Below, piece after piece: positions 1-9,348 of a stretch of DNA of 64,000 bases. The position numbers and the translations under genes were made by a program. Position 1 is the stretch's first letter. Each line of letters starts with the position of its first letter. Origin of the DNA: Lepidostoma basale (Eukaryota > Arthropoda > Insecta > Trichoptera > Lepidostomatidae); contig JAHDVF020000880.1 in assembly GCA_022606425.2 (NCBI GenBank), positions 558,001 through 622,000 of the forward strand, read 5' to 3'. Below the pieces are notes generated by a model. The model saw only the letters and a list, made by a program, of their open reading frames with translations. It was not told the origin of the DNA and searched no databases.

Positions 1-21
1 TCTATCTCTATTTCTAGTTTA

Positions 22-206
22 AAGGGGGTGGTCCAGGGGATAGAACGCTTGACTCCTGATCCAGGGGACATGGCTTCAAGCCTGGACACGACCAGATTCC
101 TTCTTCATAATAATGAGCTATTTTCTGCTCACATTGAAGATTGTAAAATAAATTCTAATATCATTGATGTAAATCCTTGATACTAGTCTTTTATTAAAAA
201 AAAAAA
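22..206 (+). repeat. tRNA-derived SINE, family 1
   Basis: A pol III-type head has an A-box-like TGGTCCAGGGG and a B-box-like GGCTTCAAGCCT, then a non-tRNA body (AATGAGCTATTTTCTGCTCAC) and a T/A-rich tail. A better preserved copy is at 7957-8135 and a reversed one near 55000-55325. Three copies sharing head, body and tail make this a SINE rather than a tRNA gene. Confidence 0.8.
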
Positions 207-224
207 GATACTTTTTTTACCAAT

Positions 225-780
225 ATTTCTTCATTCATTCTTTCCATGTGTCCAAACCATCTTAATTTTCCATTCACAATTTTGATTAATTATAACACTT
301 TTAGTCGCACCGCATTCACTTCTTATGTTTTCATTCGACACTCTATCATACACAGTTTTTCCATACATTCGTCTAAGAGATCTCATTTCTACTGCATTTA
401 TTCTACTTCCATCCTACTTTTGCCAGTTCCATGCTTCGCTTCCATACATAAGGGTCGGTACAAGAGCACCATTGTGCACTGCCATTATAGCTTTTTTGGA
501 GAGAAGCACCATTGTGCAAAAACCTATTTTGTTTGCGATGACAACTTCAAGTGCACCATTCACTTTGTTGTCTGCCCCAACCCTTCTTTCAATATCCTTC
601 TTCACTCACCCATCTTTTGTTTACATACCACCTAAATATACAAACTCATGTAAATGAGCAAGTAGTTGCTCCAGATTTTCACCATCCACGCTTATGTCAT
701 GATTTCTTTCCTTGGACTTATTCACATTCATCATCAGATCATTTCGCATGCATACCTCATACATACTATACATTAGGGCT
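225..780 (-). mobile_element. 5'-truncated LINE fragment (GRPRKTW family)
   Basis: The minus strand encodes the end of a non-LTR reverse-transcriptase polyprotein. Recognisable blocks are KKDIERRVGA, ANKIG and [12 protein letters not shown], then a degraded zone matching other copies ([14 protein letters not shown]). Frameshifts and an internal duplication of about 30 bp (CACCATTGTGCA occurs twice) break it. The same blocks occur at 15540, 27490, 33030 and 40100. Confidence 0.8.
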
Positions 781-2134
781 CAATAAAAATACGTAGGGTA
801 GTAGAGCTACGATGGGGTATGTTTTGCTGGAAAATATGCCTCTACAAAATGTCGTAAGTCGCCATGTTGCATTTACAACAGCAACACTACTATTTAGTCC
901 AACTCTCTAGCGTTCACGAGAGGTCTTTTTAAAGACCCCGAGAACCCCGGACAATGTTGCAAATATTACTTAGTGCCATAGCAGATAGAGAGAGGACGAA
1001 TGGCGAGCTTCCAGCGCCATAAAACTGGATACACTCAGCTAAGGGAAGGTAGCCCCGACAGAATATCCTCCAGAGAAGGCACGGGGATACCACTCTGGAC
1101 ATTTTCCCCAGGTCATACTCAAGGGTGATAGTCAAAGTTCGGGAGACCTGACAAGACACAGAAAGAAGAAGAAATAATACGTATATGATTATTATAAAAT
1201 CATTTATAATGTTTGGCAAAGCATCGCTAAGAATATGACGTGTGACTTGGGAAGTGAAATTTTGAAAATTAGTTGCTCTCGTATTTGCATTGCCGAGTAT
1301 TTTACATATTCCATCGTAATGCTGTCGAGTTATTGTTGGCTTTAGTTGAATATTCATAGTTTAATGACAGATATTAAAATATTATCTATTTAATCAATTC
1401 ATTGGTTTTACTTTTATCACGCTGATATAATCGAATATGCTATTATTTTTATCTACCCACAAATTTTAAAGTGTGAGGATTACATTAGAGTATGCAAGTA
1501 CCTACCTAGTAATATTGAAAAAAAAATTTATATGTCTATTTTTTTAACTGTTACGTATTTAAAGTCTTGTATTTATTGATTGTGGGAAAAAATCTTGAAT
1601 TATAATGATAAACTTTGTCTTTATATACTAAACATATGACCTATATAAAACATAAACAATCGATTTATTTATTGATCTATATACATTTATTGAGGTTCAA
1701 ACAAACTAATAATGCTGGGTAATTTTACTTTTCACATAGGAACTAAATACTATTTTTAATATATCTAAAATCAGAAACCACATTTTTTTTCATGTTTCAA
1801 TCCTAGAGATTGATTTACAGCAAAGACTTTTTAACATTTTTGCTGGTTCTTGTGTTGTTACTTGGGGCTTTGTTAGTTTCCCGTTGCTTTCCAAATTAAC
1901 TTCTACTTATATGCGTATAATTAACTGTAATGATTTTATGTGATTAAATATGAATATTGAAAAAAATATGTCATGAATTTTTAAAACTATGTCAATTACA
2001 ATACGTACCTAATTAATGTTTAAAAAGTTGGTCCTATTAAAATACTATTCTTAAAACTGTATATTGATATAAACGAACTAAGTAAAAAAAACTGTATATT
2101 TTGATATAAGTATTATATCATTAGGCCTTTTAAA
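781..2134. other. intergenic region, no supported gene
   Basis: AT-rich sequence downstream of the truncated paralogue exon 1. The stretch 900-1100 resembles 22850-23060 in phrases such as ATAAAACTGGA followed by a GCTAAG-like block, so it is probably an old repeat. The 142-aa minus-strand reading frame here has no recognisable domain. No exon 2 of the synthetase paralogue could be found, so that exon must lie left of the window. Confidence 0.5.
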
Positions 2135-2172
2135 ATCAAGTATCTTCGAATAACTTTTTTGTGCTTTTCATA

Positions 2173-2206
2173 AACATGTTTCGGGACACAAACTTCCCTT
2201 CTTCAG
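2173..2206 (-). ncRNA. hammerhead-ribozyme-like motif
   Basis: Read on the minus strand: CUGAAGA, an extra A, stem II GGGA/UCCC, GAAA, C-AU-GUU. This fits CUGANGA...GAAA with a two-base-pair stem III. The single nucleotide between A9 and stem II departs from the canonical hammerhead. Activity is unknown. Confidence 0.5.
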
Positions 2207-2246
2207 TATTTAAATTTTAACCACTGTTTTTTTTTTAATTCGTACA

Positions 2247-2280
2247 CTGAAAAAGGGAAATTTATGTCCCGAAACATGTT
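2247..2280 (+). ncRNA. hammerhead-ribozyme-like motif (degenerate core)
   Basis: CUGAAAA, extra A, stem II GGGA/UCCC, GAAA, CAUGUU. It is the mirror partner of the motif at 2173-2206. G8 is replaced by A, so this copy is probably inactive by itself. Confidence 0.45.
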
Positions 2281-2622
2281 TGTGAAAAGTGGCAAAAAAG
2301 TGTTGTGATAATATAATGTTTCCAAAAAGTTATTTAAATTTAGAAGAAATAAAGTATGTTCATAATATTCAAAAGATGAATTGGATACATTTCGAATAAT
2401 TTAGCCATTTTGGAGCGAATCGAATAGAAAACTAAAATGAGTTATTTATATAGCATTTATGTATGGAACCATTAAAATGTACGAAATACGTATGTTTTAT
2501 TATATTAAGTATAAACGAGTATACTTTATAATTATAAATCGTGCAAACATAATAAATTCATAAGCAGATAAGGCGTCTGTACTCGCAAAATAAGTTGTTA
2601 TGATGATTTGAAAAAAATGTAC

Positions 2623-2751
2623 CTGAGCAATCTTGTCGCCACCGGCTCTCAGATTCTGGAAGAGGTATTCGCAGTATGAGAGGTGGAGTGGTCCCTCGAT
2701 CTCCGGAGGACCGCTGATGACATTTGCACTCTCCATGACTGCAGCAGACAC
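2623..2751 (-). CDS. luciferase-like acyl-CoA synthetase paralogue B, exon 1 (partial gene)
   Basis: This is the first coding exon of a second acyl-CoA synthetase. It encodes 43 residues starting MSAAVMESAN and containing EGPLHLSYCEYLFQ and GGDKIAQ. It ends at a GT donor (AG|GTACA on the minus strand) in phase 0, exactly like exon 1 of the complete gene at 24879-24751. The two exons align without gaps, including an in-frame ATG 15 nt before MES, so the upstream ATG is chosen as the start. The rest of the gene would lie left of position 1. It is a tandem paralogue in the same orientation as the complete gene, with about 6.3 kb between that gene's stop and this start. A retro-duplicated lone exon cannot be excluded, but the intact donor argues for a living gene. 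Confidence 0.82.
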
Positions 2752-2840
2752 CAGGCAGAAGTGAGTGCAAGACGAAGAACCGAACCCAAGTGCACAACAC
2801 TGTCACAAATGAGATAACACTTAACATCCGTTAATATTAA

Positions 2841-3599
2841 TTATACATCAAAGATTGGTGGACACAAACTTCAGTGCAGCATTCAGGGAAAACACAAATA
2901 TATTTTGTAAATAAATGCAACGGATATATCTCTGTTTAACTCATAACACTTACAAGTTTTAGTTAACACATAGTTAAAAGCGTAACAACAGTATTTTATT
3001 TATTTGATAGGAAACTCTATAACATGTTTTCTGTTTCACTTGTTTTTTTTTATGCACAAATTGTGTTAAATACAATATTTATTATTTTTTTTGCTTTATA
3101 ACTTTATCACATTTGAACTATGATATATGTTACGATTATTGCTACGATCCACTTAATGTAGAAATTCTGTTTACCTACGCCAAATATATCTGATATATTT
3201 GAAGGTTATATACTAAACTATAAAAACAGGTTTATGTTATCATAAACATAAAGGTATTAATTTTTAATATCACACGTGATGGACACACACTATGTTAATT
3301 AATTTGAAGTGTTTATAACTGTTACAATGTAGAAAAATAATTTACACGGTTTAGTTGGTTGTGTAATGCTATTTATTGTACTGACTGTGAAATATACTAG
3401 ATGTGTACGCAAGTTGTGTAAAGACACATGGAATGATCGAATAAACCAGTTGTTGCAACACATACCTTTATATCAAGTATGAAAACAAGTGTTTGGATGC
3501 AAAACAAATTTAAGTTAAGACCATTTTAAATAATTATGTTCCATTGATTGAACACACTGGTAAATCTTCTTTTTTTATAGATTGTTGTGTTTTTATTTA
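2841..3599. other. probable upstream region of paralogue B, nothing recognised
   Basis: AT-rich DNA 5' of paralogue exon 1. It should contain the promoter and 5' UTR but no motif could be called with confidence. Confidence 0.4.
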
Positions 3600-3725
3600 T
3601 TATTTCTTAAACAATGATTTAATACCCTATATTAAATAATTAATAAGAATAAAAAAATCTGTTTTGTAGAAGTTTTATTGTATTGTGGCGGTTGAGATGT
3701 TACGATTTGCTAACATTTGATAATG
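3600..3725. repeat. degenerate arm of palindromic family A
   Basis: Divergent copy of the family A left arm: TTATTTCTTAAACAATGA, then ATTAAATAATTAATAAG, then TAGAAGTTTTATTGTATT, then CATTTGATAATG. Confidence 0.6.
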
Positions 3726-4066
3726 ACTTATTTTCTTAATTCATACACCCCATAATTACTATACATAGGGGAAAGGGGGGCTAGTTGTTACAAAAAAATA
3801 AAAATTTGAATATCTGATAACTGTTTATTTTGAGACACATCATATTGATTATATCTTCAAGTACATATATTAAAATATAATAAAACAATTTACATTTGTT
3901 CATAGAAAGTCCACAAAAATAATTATAGCATTTATAAAAAAAAATTAAAAGTGCAACAATGTGCCCCACGCGGGGGCAAGTTGTTACAAGGTATGTTGTT
4001 ACGAACTAAAACAAAAATCATACATGTATGTATTTGTTAACAATAATATGTAGAATATTAGAATAT

Positions 4067-4255
4067 TTAATCGCTCAAATCTATGTCCGAATCACAATTT
4101 TTGTATGTAAAATTAACATTATCGCCACGAATGCTGGAAATGTGAGCCCATTTATTGAATGCGGTGCACTGGATCCATTCCCGTCCAGGTTTAGAGCAAT
4201 CAAAACTCTCCATACATACCAAACACAGGCATTCATCATGTTCCAAGTCGGTCAA
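4067..4255 (-). pseudogene. C-terminal zinc-finger remnant of a pogo/Tigger-like transposase
   Basis: The minus-strand frame reads ECLCLVCMESFDC, EWIQCTAFNKWAH, NFTYKNCDSD. Paired cysteines with a WIQC...WAH block match the PHD-like finger at the C-terminus of many insect Tigger-type DDE transposases. The rest of the transposase is missing. Nearby 3775-3800 and 3975-3990 contain AGTTGTTACA near G-rich runs, which could be terminal sequence. Confidence 0.5.
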
Positions 4256-4620
4256 TATTCAAGATCTGGCCCCAAACAGTGTCAAATGTCGTTCTCTGGA
4301 CCATGGCAGGCGAAAAGCTAATTAGAGAACAATTCGCTAGACACAAATGGCAGTGGATCGATCACACTCTGAGACGGAACCCAGCCTGCATCACTTAGGG
4401 CGCACTAGACTGGTTCCCTATGGGGGGAAAGAAGAAGCGAGGCAGACCTAGAACCACCTGGAGAAGAGAAAAAGAGCCCTGCGGGACGAGGTTAAGGCAG
4501 CAGGCCTCACTTGGGATGATTTTAGGCATCAGACAAGCGATAGAGTCAGGTGGAGAAGGTTCCTTGAGGCCCTATGCACCACGGAGGTGTGACATGACAA
4601 AAAGAAGAAGAATAAGACTT
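4256..4620 (+). mobile_element. LINE 3' fragment (KRGRPRTTWRR family)
   Basis: Encodes the tail of a reverse-transcriptase ORF: KWQWIDHTLRRNPACIT, then GGKKKRGRPRTTWRR. The same family is at 53350-53700 on the minus strand (RGRPRDTWRRTLQDEVKAA). One in-frame stop and a frameshift near 4475 show decay. Confidence 0.75.
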
Positions 4621-4627
4621 ACAACCT

Positions 4628-4780
4628 GATCATGTTAGAAGTCGGAAGAATCGACTTGTATGACTTGTATGAATGTGGATGAACTAGAGAGGTGTGTCAG
4701 AATTGAGTAAGTGTGGCGGTCAATTCTCTCTGCCTACCCCTGCGGGGAAACGGCGTAACGGTTTCGTTTGTTTTGTTTAC
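4628..4780 (+). mobile_element. LINE 3' tail (GRPRKTW family)
   Basis: GTTAGAAGTCGGAAGAATCG, a degraded MNVEEAREV region, then the family signature TCTGCCTACCCCTGCGGGGA and AAACGGCGTAACGG. Confidence 0.75.
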
Positions 4781-5404
4781 TTAAAACAAAACCACTTTTC
4801 CAATCAATTATTAAGAGTACGGCAATACGCACTTTACAATATTTTGGATTTATACTAATAGTTCATATCATGGTTTATAAATAGTGATATCTGTATTCTT
4901 CAACCCTTAACAAGTAGATTCTCCAGTCCAGCCCTGCTTCAATAGGATCTGACATAACAAGTAGTGTAGACTCGAAAATTACTACCAACGATAAAGACTC
5001 CATAATACAGTGTGTTGAAGATTAATTCTTATCAGAATAAAAACATTCATGGACTCTGTATTTTCAAACAGCATACATTGAAATTTAACAGTATACTTTC
5101 ATAGATATATTTAGATGTAATAACCATTATATTTTGTAATAAAATTATACTACAGAATTAAGTTATAAACTTCGTAAAATACACGTATTCAGATTTCTTA
5201 ATTACAGCTTCGAAAATAATAAGCAACATAATGTCAGAGACCTCTTTCTCATAACTAGCATGGCTTCCGTTTCCGGTTTGACGTCGACTTCTGGGACACC
5301 CTGCATACTTGTATTTCTGTGCTTTCTGTTAAATTATATGTCGTTGATTTAATATTGATTACTTAAGAAACGAAATAGTACAACAAATGTATTCAATTAT
5401 AAAT

Positions 5405-5580
5405 TTAACTTAACCCAACCAATGACAGGTCATAAGTCCTGTAAACACCTCGACTGCCATATTATGTTCCCAATTTGCATCTTCGTCTCTATTGAGATAC
5501 AATTAATCCTTGAAATGCTAACCCGCAATGGGTAAAATCCAGTATTCGTCTACAAGTATTTGTATACATTCAAAATTTTA
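5405..5580. repeat. interspersed repeat shared with the 48318-48800 foldback
   Basis: CCAATGACAGGTCATAAGTC, GCATCTTCGTCTCTATTGAG and GTCTACAAGTATTTGTATAC all recur, reverse-complemented, at 48320-48470. Probably one arm of a non-autonomous DNA element. Confidence 0.65.
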
Positions 5581-5617
5581 TAAATTTAATATTGATAAAA
5601 ACGTAAATTCTTTCCGT

Positions 5618-6315
5618 CATTGTCATCAGCCGTCTGTCATCCACTGCTGAATGTAGGCCTCTCCCGAAGCACGCCACCGCCCCCTATCCATTGCCGCTCC
5701 CATCCATCCATGTCCAGCAATCCTCTTCAGATCGTCGGTCCAGCGGGCAGGGGGACGTCCAACTCTGCGGAATCCTGTACGCGGTCTCTATTCCTGAACC
5801 CGTCTCCCCCATCGGCCGTCGGTTCTCCGACAGACGTGGCCAGCCCATCGCCACTTCAGCCCGCCCATCCTCAGAGCCACCTCAGTCACCTTGGTTTGTC
5901 GTCGAATAAATTCGTTTCTAAATCTGTCCCTCAAGGTTATTCCAAGCATGGCTCTTTCCATGGTGCGTTGGGCGACCTTGAATCTGCGGACTAGACCTTT
6001 TGGCAGTGTCCACGTCTCGGCTCCGTACGTCATGACTGGCAAGACGCACTGGTTGAAGACTTTAGTCTTGAGGCATTGTGGTATTTTAGAGGTGAGAACA
6101 TGGCGTAATTTTCCAAAGGCCGCCGAACCCAACTGAATTCTTCGGTCGGCTTCTTTCTCGAAATTGTTTCTACCCAGTTGTATGATTTGGCCAAGATATG
6201 TATATTCTTGTACCACTTCGAGAGCCGACCCATCGACGGTTACTGATTTCGGGATAATATGTTCATTATACATAACTTTCGTCTTGTCCAAATTCATCCC
6301 GAGACCCACTCGTCC
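5618..6315 (-). mobile_element. RTE-type LINE, 3' portion
   Basis: Minus strand encodes the C-terminal third of an RTE-type polyprotein: [77 protein letters not shown]. It continues in the 3' part with RPPARWTDDLKRIAG-like coding. A second copy, more damaged, is at 36525-37190. The plus-strand frames over this region are antisense shadows. Confidence 0.88.
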
Positions 6316-6319
6316 GGAT

Positions 6320-7600
6320 TAATAAACCAACACAAAAATATGCATATTTAAATTGACTACTTTATAAATAAACGCTATTTTTTTAATTTTGGCCCATATG
6401 CTTAATATTTTTTTCGTAACACTGCATTAATTTTTATTATGGTATTTTAATAACAAAGTTTCGGTCTTGTACTAATGGTGAATTGTGTATAGATATTATT
6501 GTAATGTATTTGGATATAAATAATACACGAACATTATCTATTGTCTTTAATTAACACGATACAATTTCCAGTATTTTATTTTATGTAAATAAATTAAATG
6601 TATAACAATGGTGAAAACATCATTAATATAGAATATTTATTATATTTTATGAATGTGATATATTTATGTTTAACTAGGGCACACACAATGTATTAGCAAG
6701 GTGAATGTTGCCCTTAACATAACATACCGGATCATCACGAATTGCTTAAGGGGTTACGCCACCCTGAAATTTAAAAAAAAATCAGAGGAGATCAAAAGGA
6801 ATCAGATGACATCACAGCAACAGTAGAAGACCTCACGTACGGTTCAGGAATTGCAGACTAAAGGTAATTAAAAAAATATATTTAAAGACACTGACGTCCT
6901 ACTTTTTTTTCTAATGCGTTTTTCTCGAAACTACTTTTTTCAAAACGGTGTACACGATATCTCCCGATCTACTTAAACGATTTGGTTGAAATTTACAACA
7001 CTTATTTTCCATGATATTTTCTAAAATGCGATTTAGGCTTTTTTGATTGGATGTCATGTTCAAAAGTTATAAAAATTTTAAACATAAAATTTCAACAAAA
7101 ATTTGATTTAATTTTTTAAATTTTTATCCCTACGTCACTCCGATGGGATATAGATTTAAAAAATTAAATCAAATTTTAAGCTATTACAATTCTTAATTAA
7201 AAAAAAACGATTTCAGACAATGCATTATAAAGAAATCATGTACACCATCAACAAGGATTTTCAAAACAGGGTTCTACATATCGGTTTATATCTCCGCATA
7301 TCTATATTTAATATTGTAAATAATTTATACAAATATTATGTTTATGTATTATATAAAATAAACATTATTTTATTAAGTACGTGAATAATGGCTCTGTTAA
7401 AAAACATATATTTTTATACCTATTTTTCCGAGCGCCAAGGTTAATGCCAAGTCTCGCCAAGACCACTTAAATTATAAGAAACATCACCACTAATGTGGAA
7501 AGGGGGAATCAGCAGAATGACTTTGGGCATTTGCTATCTAACCACCAATATTTGGTCTCAAGAATTAAACCAATATATTTTTTAATTCAGCGTCACCACA
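6320..7600. repeat. unclassified AT-rich repeat with an internal inverted repeat
   Basis: No coding potential. Around 7105-7180, AAATTTGATTTAATTTTTTA and TTTAAAAAATTAAATCAAAT form inverted arms around a spacer of about 30 bp. The passage CAAAACGGTGTACACGATAT is repeat-like in character, but no second copy is in the window. Confidence 0.4.
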
Positions 7601-7956
7601 TCAACGGATTTCTGAAGTCGAGAGATTGGACAGATTTGAGGGACCAGACCAGATGGTTGGGAAAGCTGTAGATGCCTTAATTGTTAAAATAAGGGTTACC
7701 ACGGAATACCTAGAGGACCTTGAACCGAATGCGCGTTGATGGATCCAGGGGCAATATGACGAGATGGGGTATCGGTATGGGGTATGGAGTAATCCATGCT
7801 GCACATAACGGAGAACCCTTGCTGCCCTGTGACATGCACGAAATGCTGATTTCTTGCTAGGGATGTTAGGCTACCAGTCACTCGAGGGGAGGGGAGACCT
7901 TCACTTGGTTAACTTCTTTCTACCTATAGGCGGTTGTATACACAACTCAGAAATTT

Positions 7957-8135
7957 AACCGGGTGGTGGTCTAGGGGATAGAACGCTTGGCTCCTGATCC
8001 AGGAGACATGGGTTCAAGCCTGGACACGACCAGACTCCTTCTTCATAATAATGAGCTATTTTCTGCTCACATTAAAGATTGTAAATAAATTGTAATATCA
8101 TTGGTATAAATCCTTGATGTTAGTCTTTTAAAATA
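7957..8135 (+). repeat. tRNA-derived SINE, family 1 (best copy)
   Basis: A-box-like TGGTCTAGGGG and B box GGTTCAAGCC within a tRNA-like 5' region, followed by CTCCTTCTTCATAATAATGA and the same body and tail as the copy at 22-206. Lacks tRNA acceptor pairing, so it is a SINE, not a tRNA gene. Confidence 0.85.
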
Positions 8136-8149
8136 AAATGTAGGTCTGT

Positions 8150-8495
8150 TCGTCTCTGATAATTATCTTCGACAAAGGGGCCATAGATTGTTTTATCTCC
8201 CACGATGCAGAACCAACCTGCCAATGATTATGCCGGTAGGTAGAGCAATATATTTGCTTAATCGTATCACCTCGGAGTTTGCCGAATTTTGTGATAGTTT
8301 GGCTCATCTGAGGGAAGTACTATCTTTATTATAATTGTATGGTATATTCATTTTATTAATTTGTCATGCATCATATGTTTCTCGCTCTTTTTATTATTTT
8401 GTTATGTATTACTTATTATTGTGTATCTCTAACTTGTATCTTTAGTGTGTTGGAAAAAAATTCTGTAATGGTTTGGATATATTTAAAATAAATAA
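8150..8495 (+). mobile_element. LINE 3' end (ACRTNLP family)
   Basis: Encodes a decayed C-terminus (LFYLPRCRTNLPM-like, then SEF) homologous to 38711-38944. It is followed by a 3' UTR (ATTGTGTATCTCTAACTTGT) that recurs reversed at 39975-40095. Confidence 0.65.
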
Positions 8496-8596
8496 GTGAA
8501 AATGAAATAAGATTTGGTTTGGGCGCCCGGCAGTGCGGTCCAGGTAGCAGACATCCAGGTCGGCGTGTTTGAACTATTTTATGACACGACGAAGAA

Positions 8597-8715
8597 GATG
8601 CAATGTGAAGCACGTCACTCCCATAAAATAGAATAAAAGATGTAGAAAACTAGAGTTTTCATATATATTCATTTTTATGTATAAAATTTTACACCAAGGT
8701 TAGAAGAAACAATAT
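8597..8715. repeat. family A palindrome, single arm
   Basis: ACGTCACTCCCATAAAATAG, then GATGTAGAAAACTAGAGTTT, then a diverged end with AGAAACAATA. It abuts the fuller copy at 8750-9018. Confidence 0.6.
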
Positions 8716-8749
8716 CCAAAATGTTATAGTTTTTCCTCTTATTTTATAT

Positions 8750-9018
8750 CAATCGTAATAATTAATACGAATAAAAACGTCGATTTTTTAGAAGTTTTAT
8801 TATATTTTATGGGAATGACACGTTTCGCCCTTCTAAGGCATTATCAAATTGACATGTTTCGCCCTTTAAGGCATTATCAAGTGTAATTTGATAATGCCTT
8901 AGAAGTGCGAAACATGTCATTCCCATAAAATATAATAAAACTTCTAGAAAATTGACGTTTTCATGCTTATTAATTATTTAATATGGAGTTTTACATCATT
9001 GTTCAAGAAACAATAAAT
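8750..9018. repeat. family A palindromic element in the synthetase 3' UTR region
   Basis: Foldback: TTCTAGAAG-like arms, ATATTTTATGGGAATGACA / TGTCATTCCCATAAAATAT, around three hammerhead-like units (two minus, one plus). The outer right end is TTTACATCATTGTTCAAGAA and AACAATAAAT. It begins about 30 nt after the stop codon of the acyl-CoA synthetase (stop at 9051-9049), so a transcript of that gene would probably carry the hairpin unless it is polyadenylated first. An ATTAAA on the minus strand (8982-8977) lies inside the element. Confidence 0.85.
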
Positions 9019-9048
9019 CAATCGTATTGTTGTAATTTTGTTGAATAT

Positions 9049-9348
9049 TTAAAATTTAGATTTTTTTATTTTTAACAGTTCTCTTAATTCTTTTCGGAGT
9101 ATTTTTCCGCTGGGATTCTTCGGGATCTGATCAAGGAAGATGACTCCGCCGTGGAGTCTCTTGTGGTAGGACACCTTCTGCGCCACGAAGTCCTGGATAT
9201 CTTTCTCTGTGAGGGTCTCCGCCCCCGGCTGGCGGACCACGAAGGCCACGGGCAGCTCCCCGCACGTCTCGTCTGGGCGACCAACCACACCAGCATCACG
9301 GATATGAGGGTTTTGTAACAAAATAGCTTCGAGTTCAGCTGGAGGTAC
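9049..9348 (-). CDS. acyl-CoA synthetase A, terminal exon 7
   Basis: 99 codons plus [59 protein letters not shown], ending KSKF. GC-richer than the surrounding introns, as expected of real coding sequence. Confidence 0.94.
   Translation of the reverse strand, partial: VPPAELEAILLQNPHIRDAGVVGRPDETCGELPVAFVVRQPGAETLTEKDIQDFVAQKVSYHKRLHGGVIFLDQIPKNPSGKILRKELRELLKIKKSKF

Larger units (their letters stand above)
2135..2340. repeat. palindromic element with paired hammerhead-like motifs
   Basis: The two halves are inverted copies: AACATGTTTCGGGACA on the left, TGTCCCGAAACATGTT on the right, with outer arms (AATAACTTTTTTGTGC / GGCAAAAAAGTG). Each arm carries a hammerhead-like core (2173-2206 minus, 2247-2280 plus) with stem II GGGA/UCCC. 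It lies in the region between the tandem synthetase genes. Confidence 0.75.

Noticed and set aside
929..1357. 142-codon minus-strand frame
   Set aside because: No domain, and part of it recurs as a repeat near 22.9 kb.
5620..5994. plus-strand 124-codon frame
   Set aside because: Antisense shadow of the RTE ORF, which has clear protein motifs on the minus strand.
7957..8040. tRNA gene
   Set aside because: A and B boxes are present but acceptor-stem pairing is missing and the unit continues into a repeated SINE body with other copies in the window.
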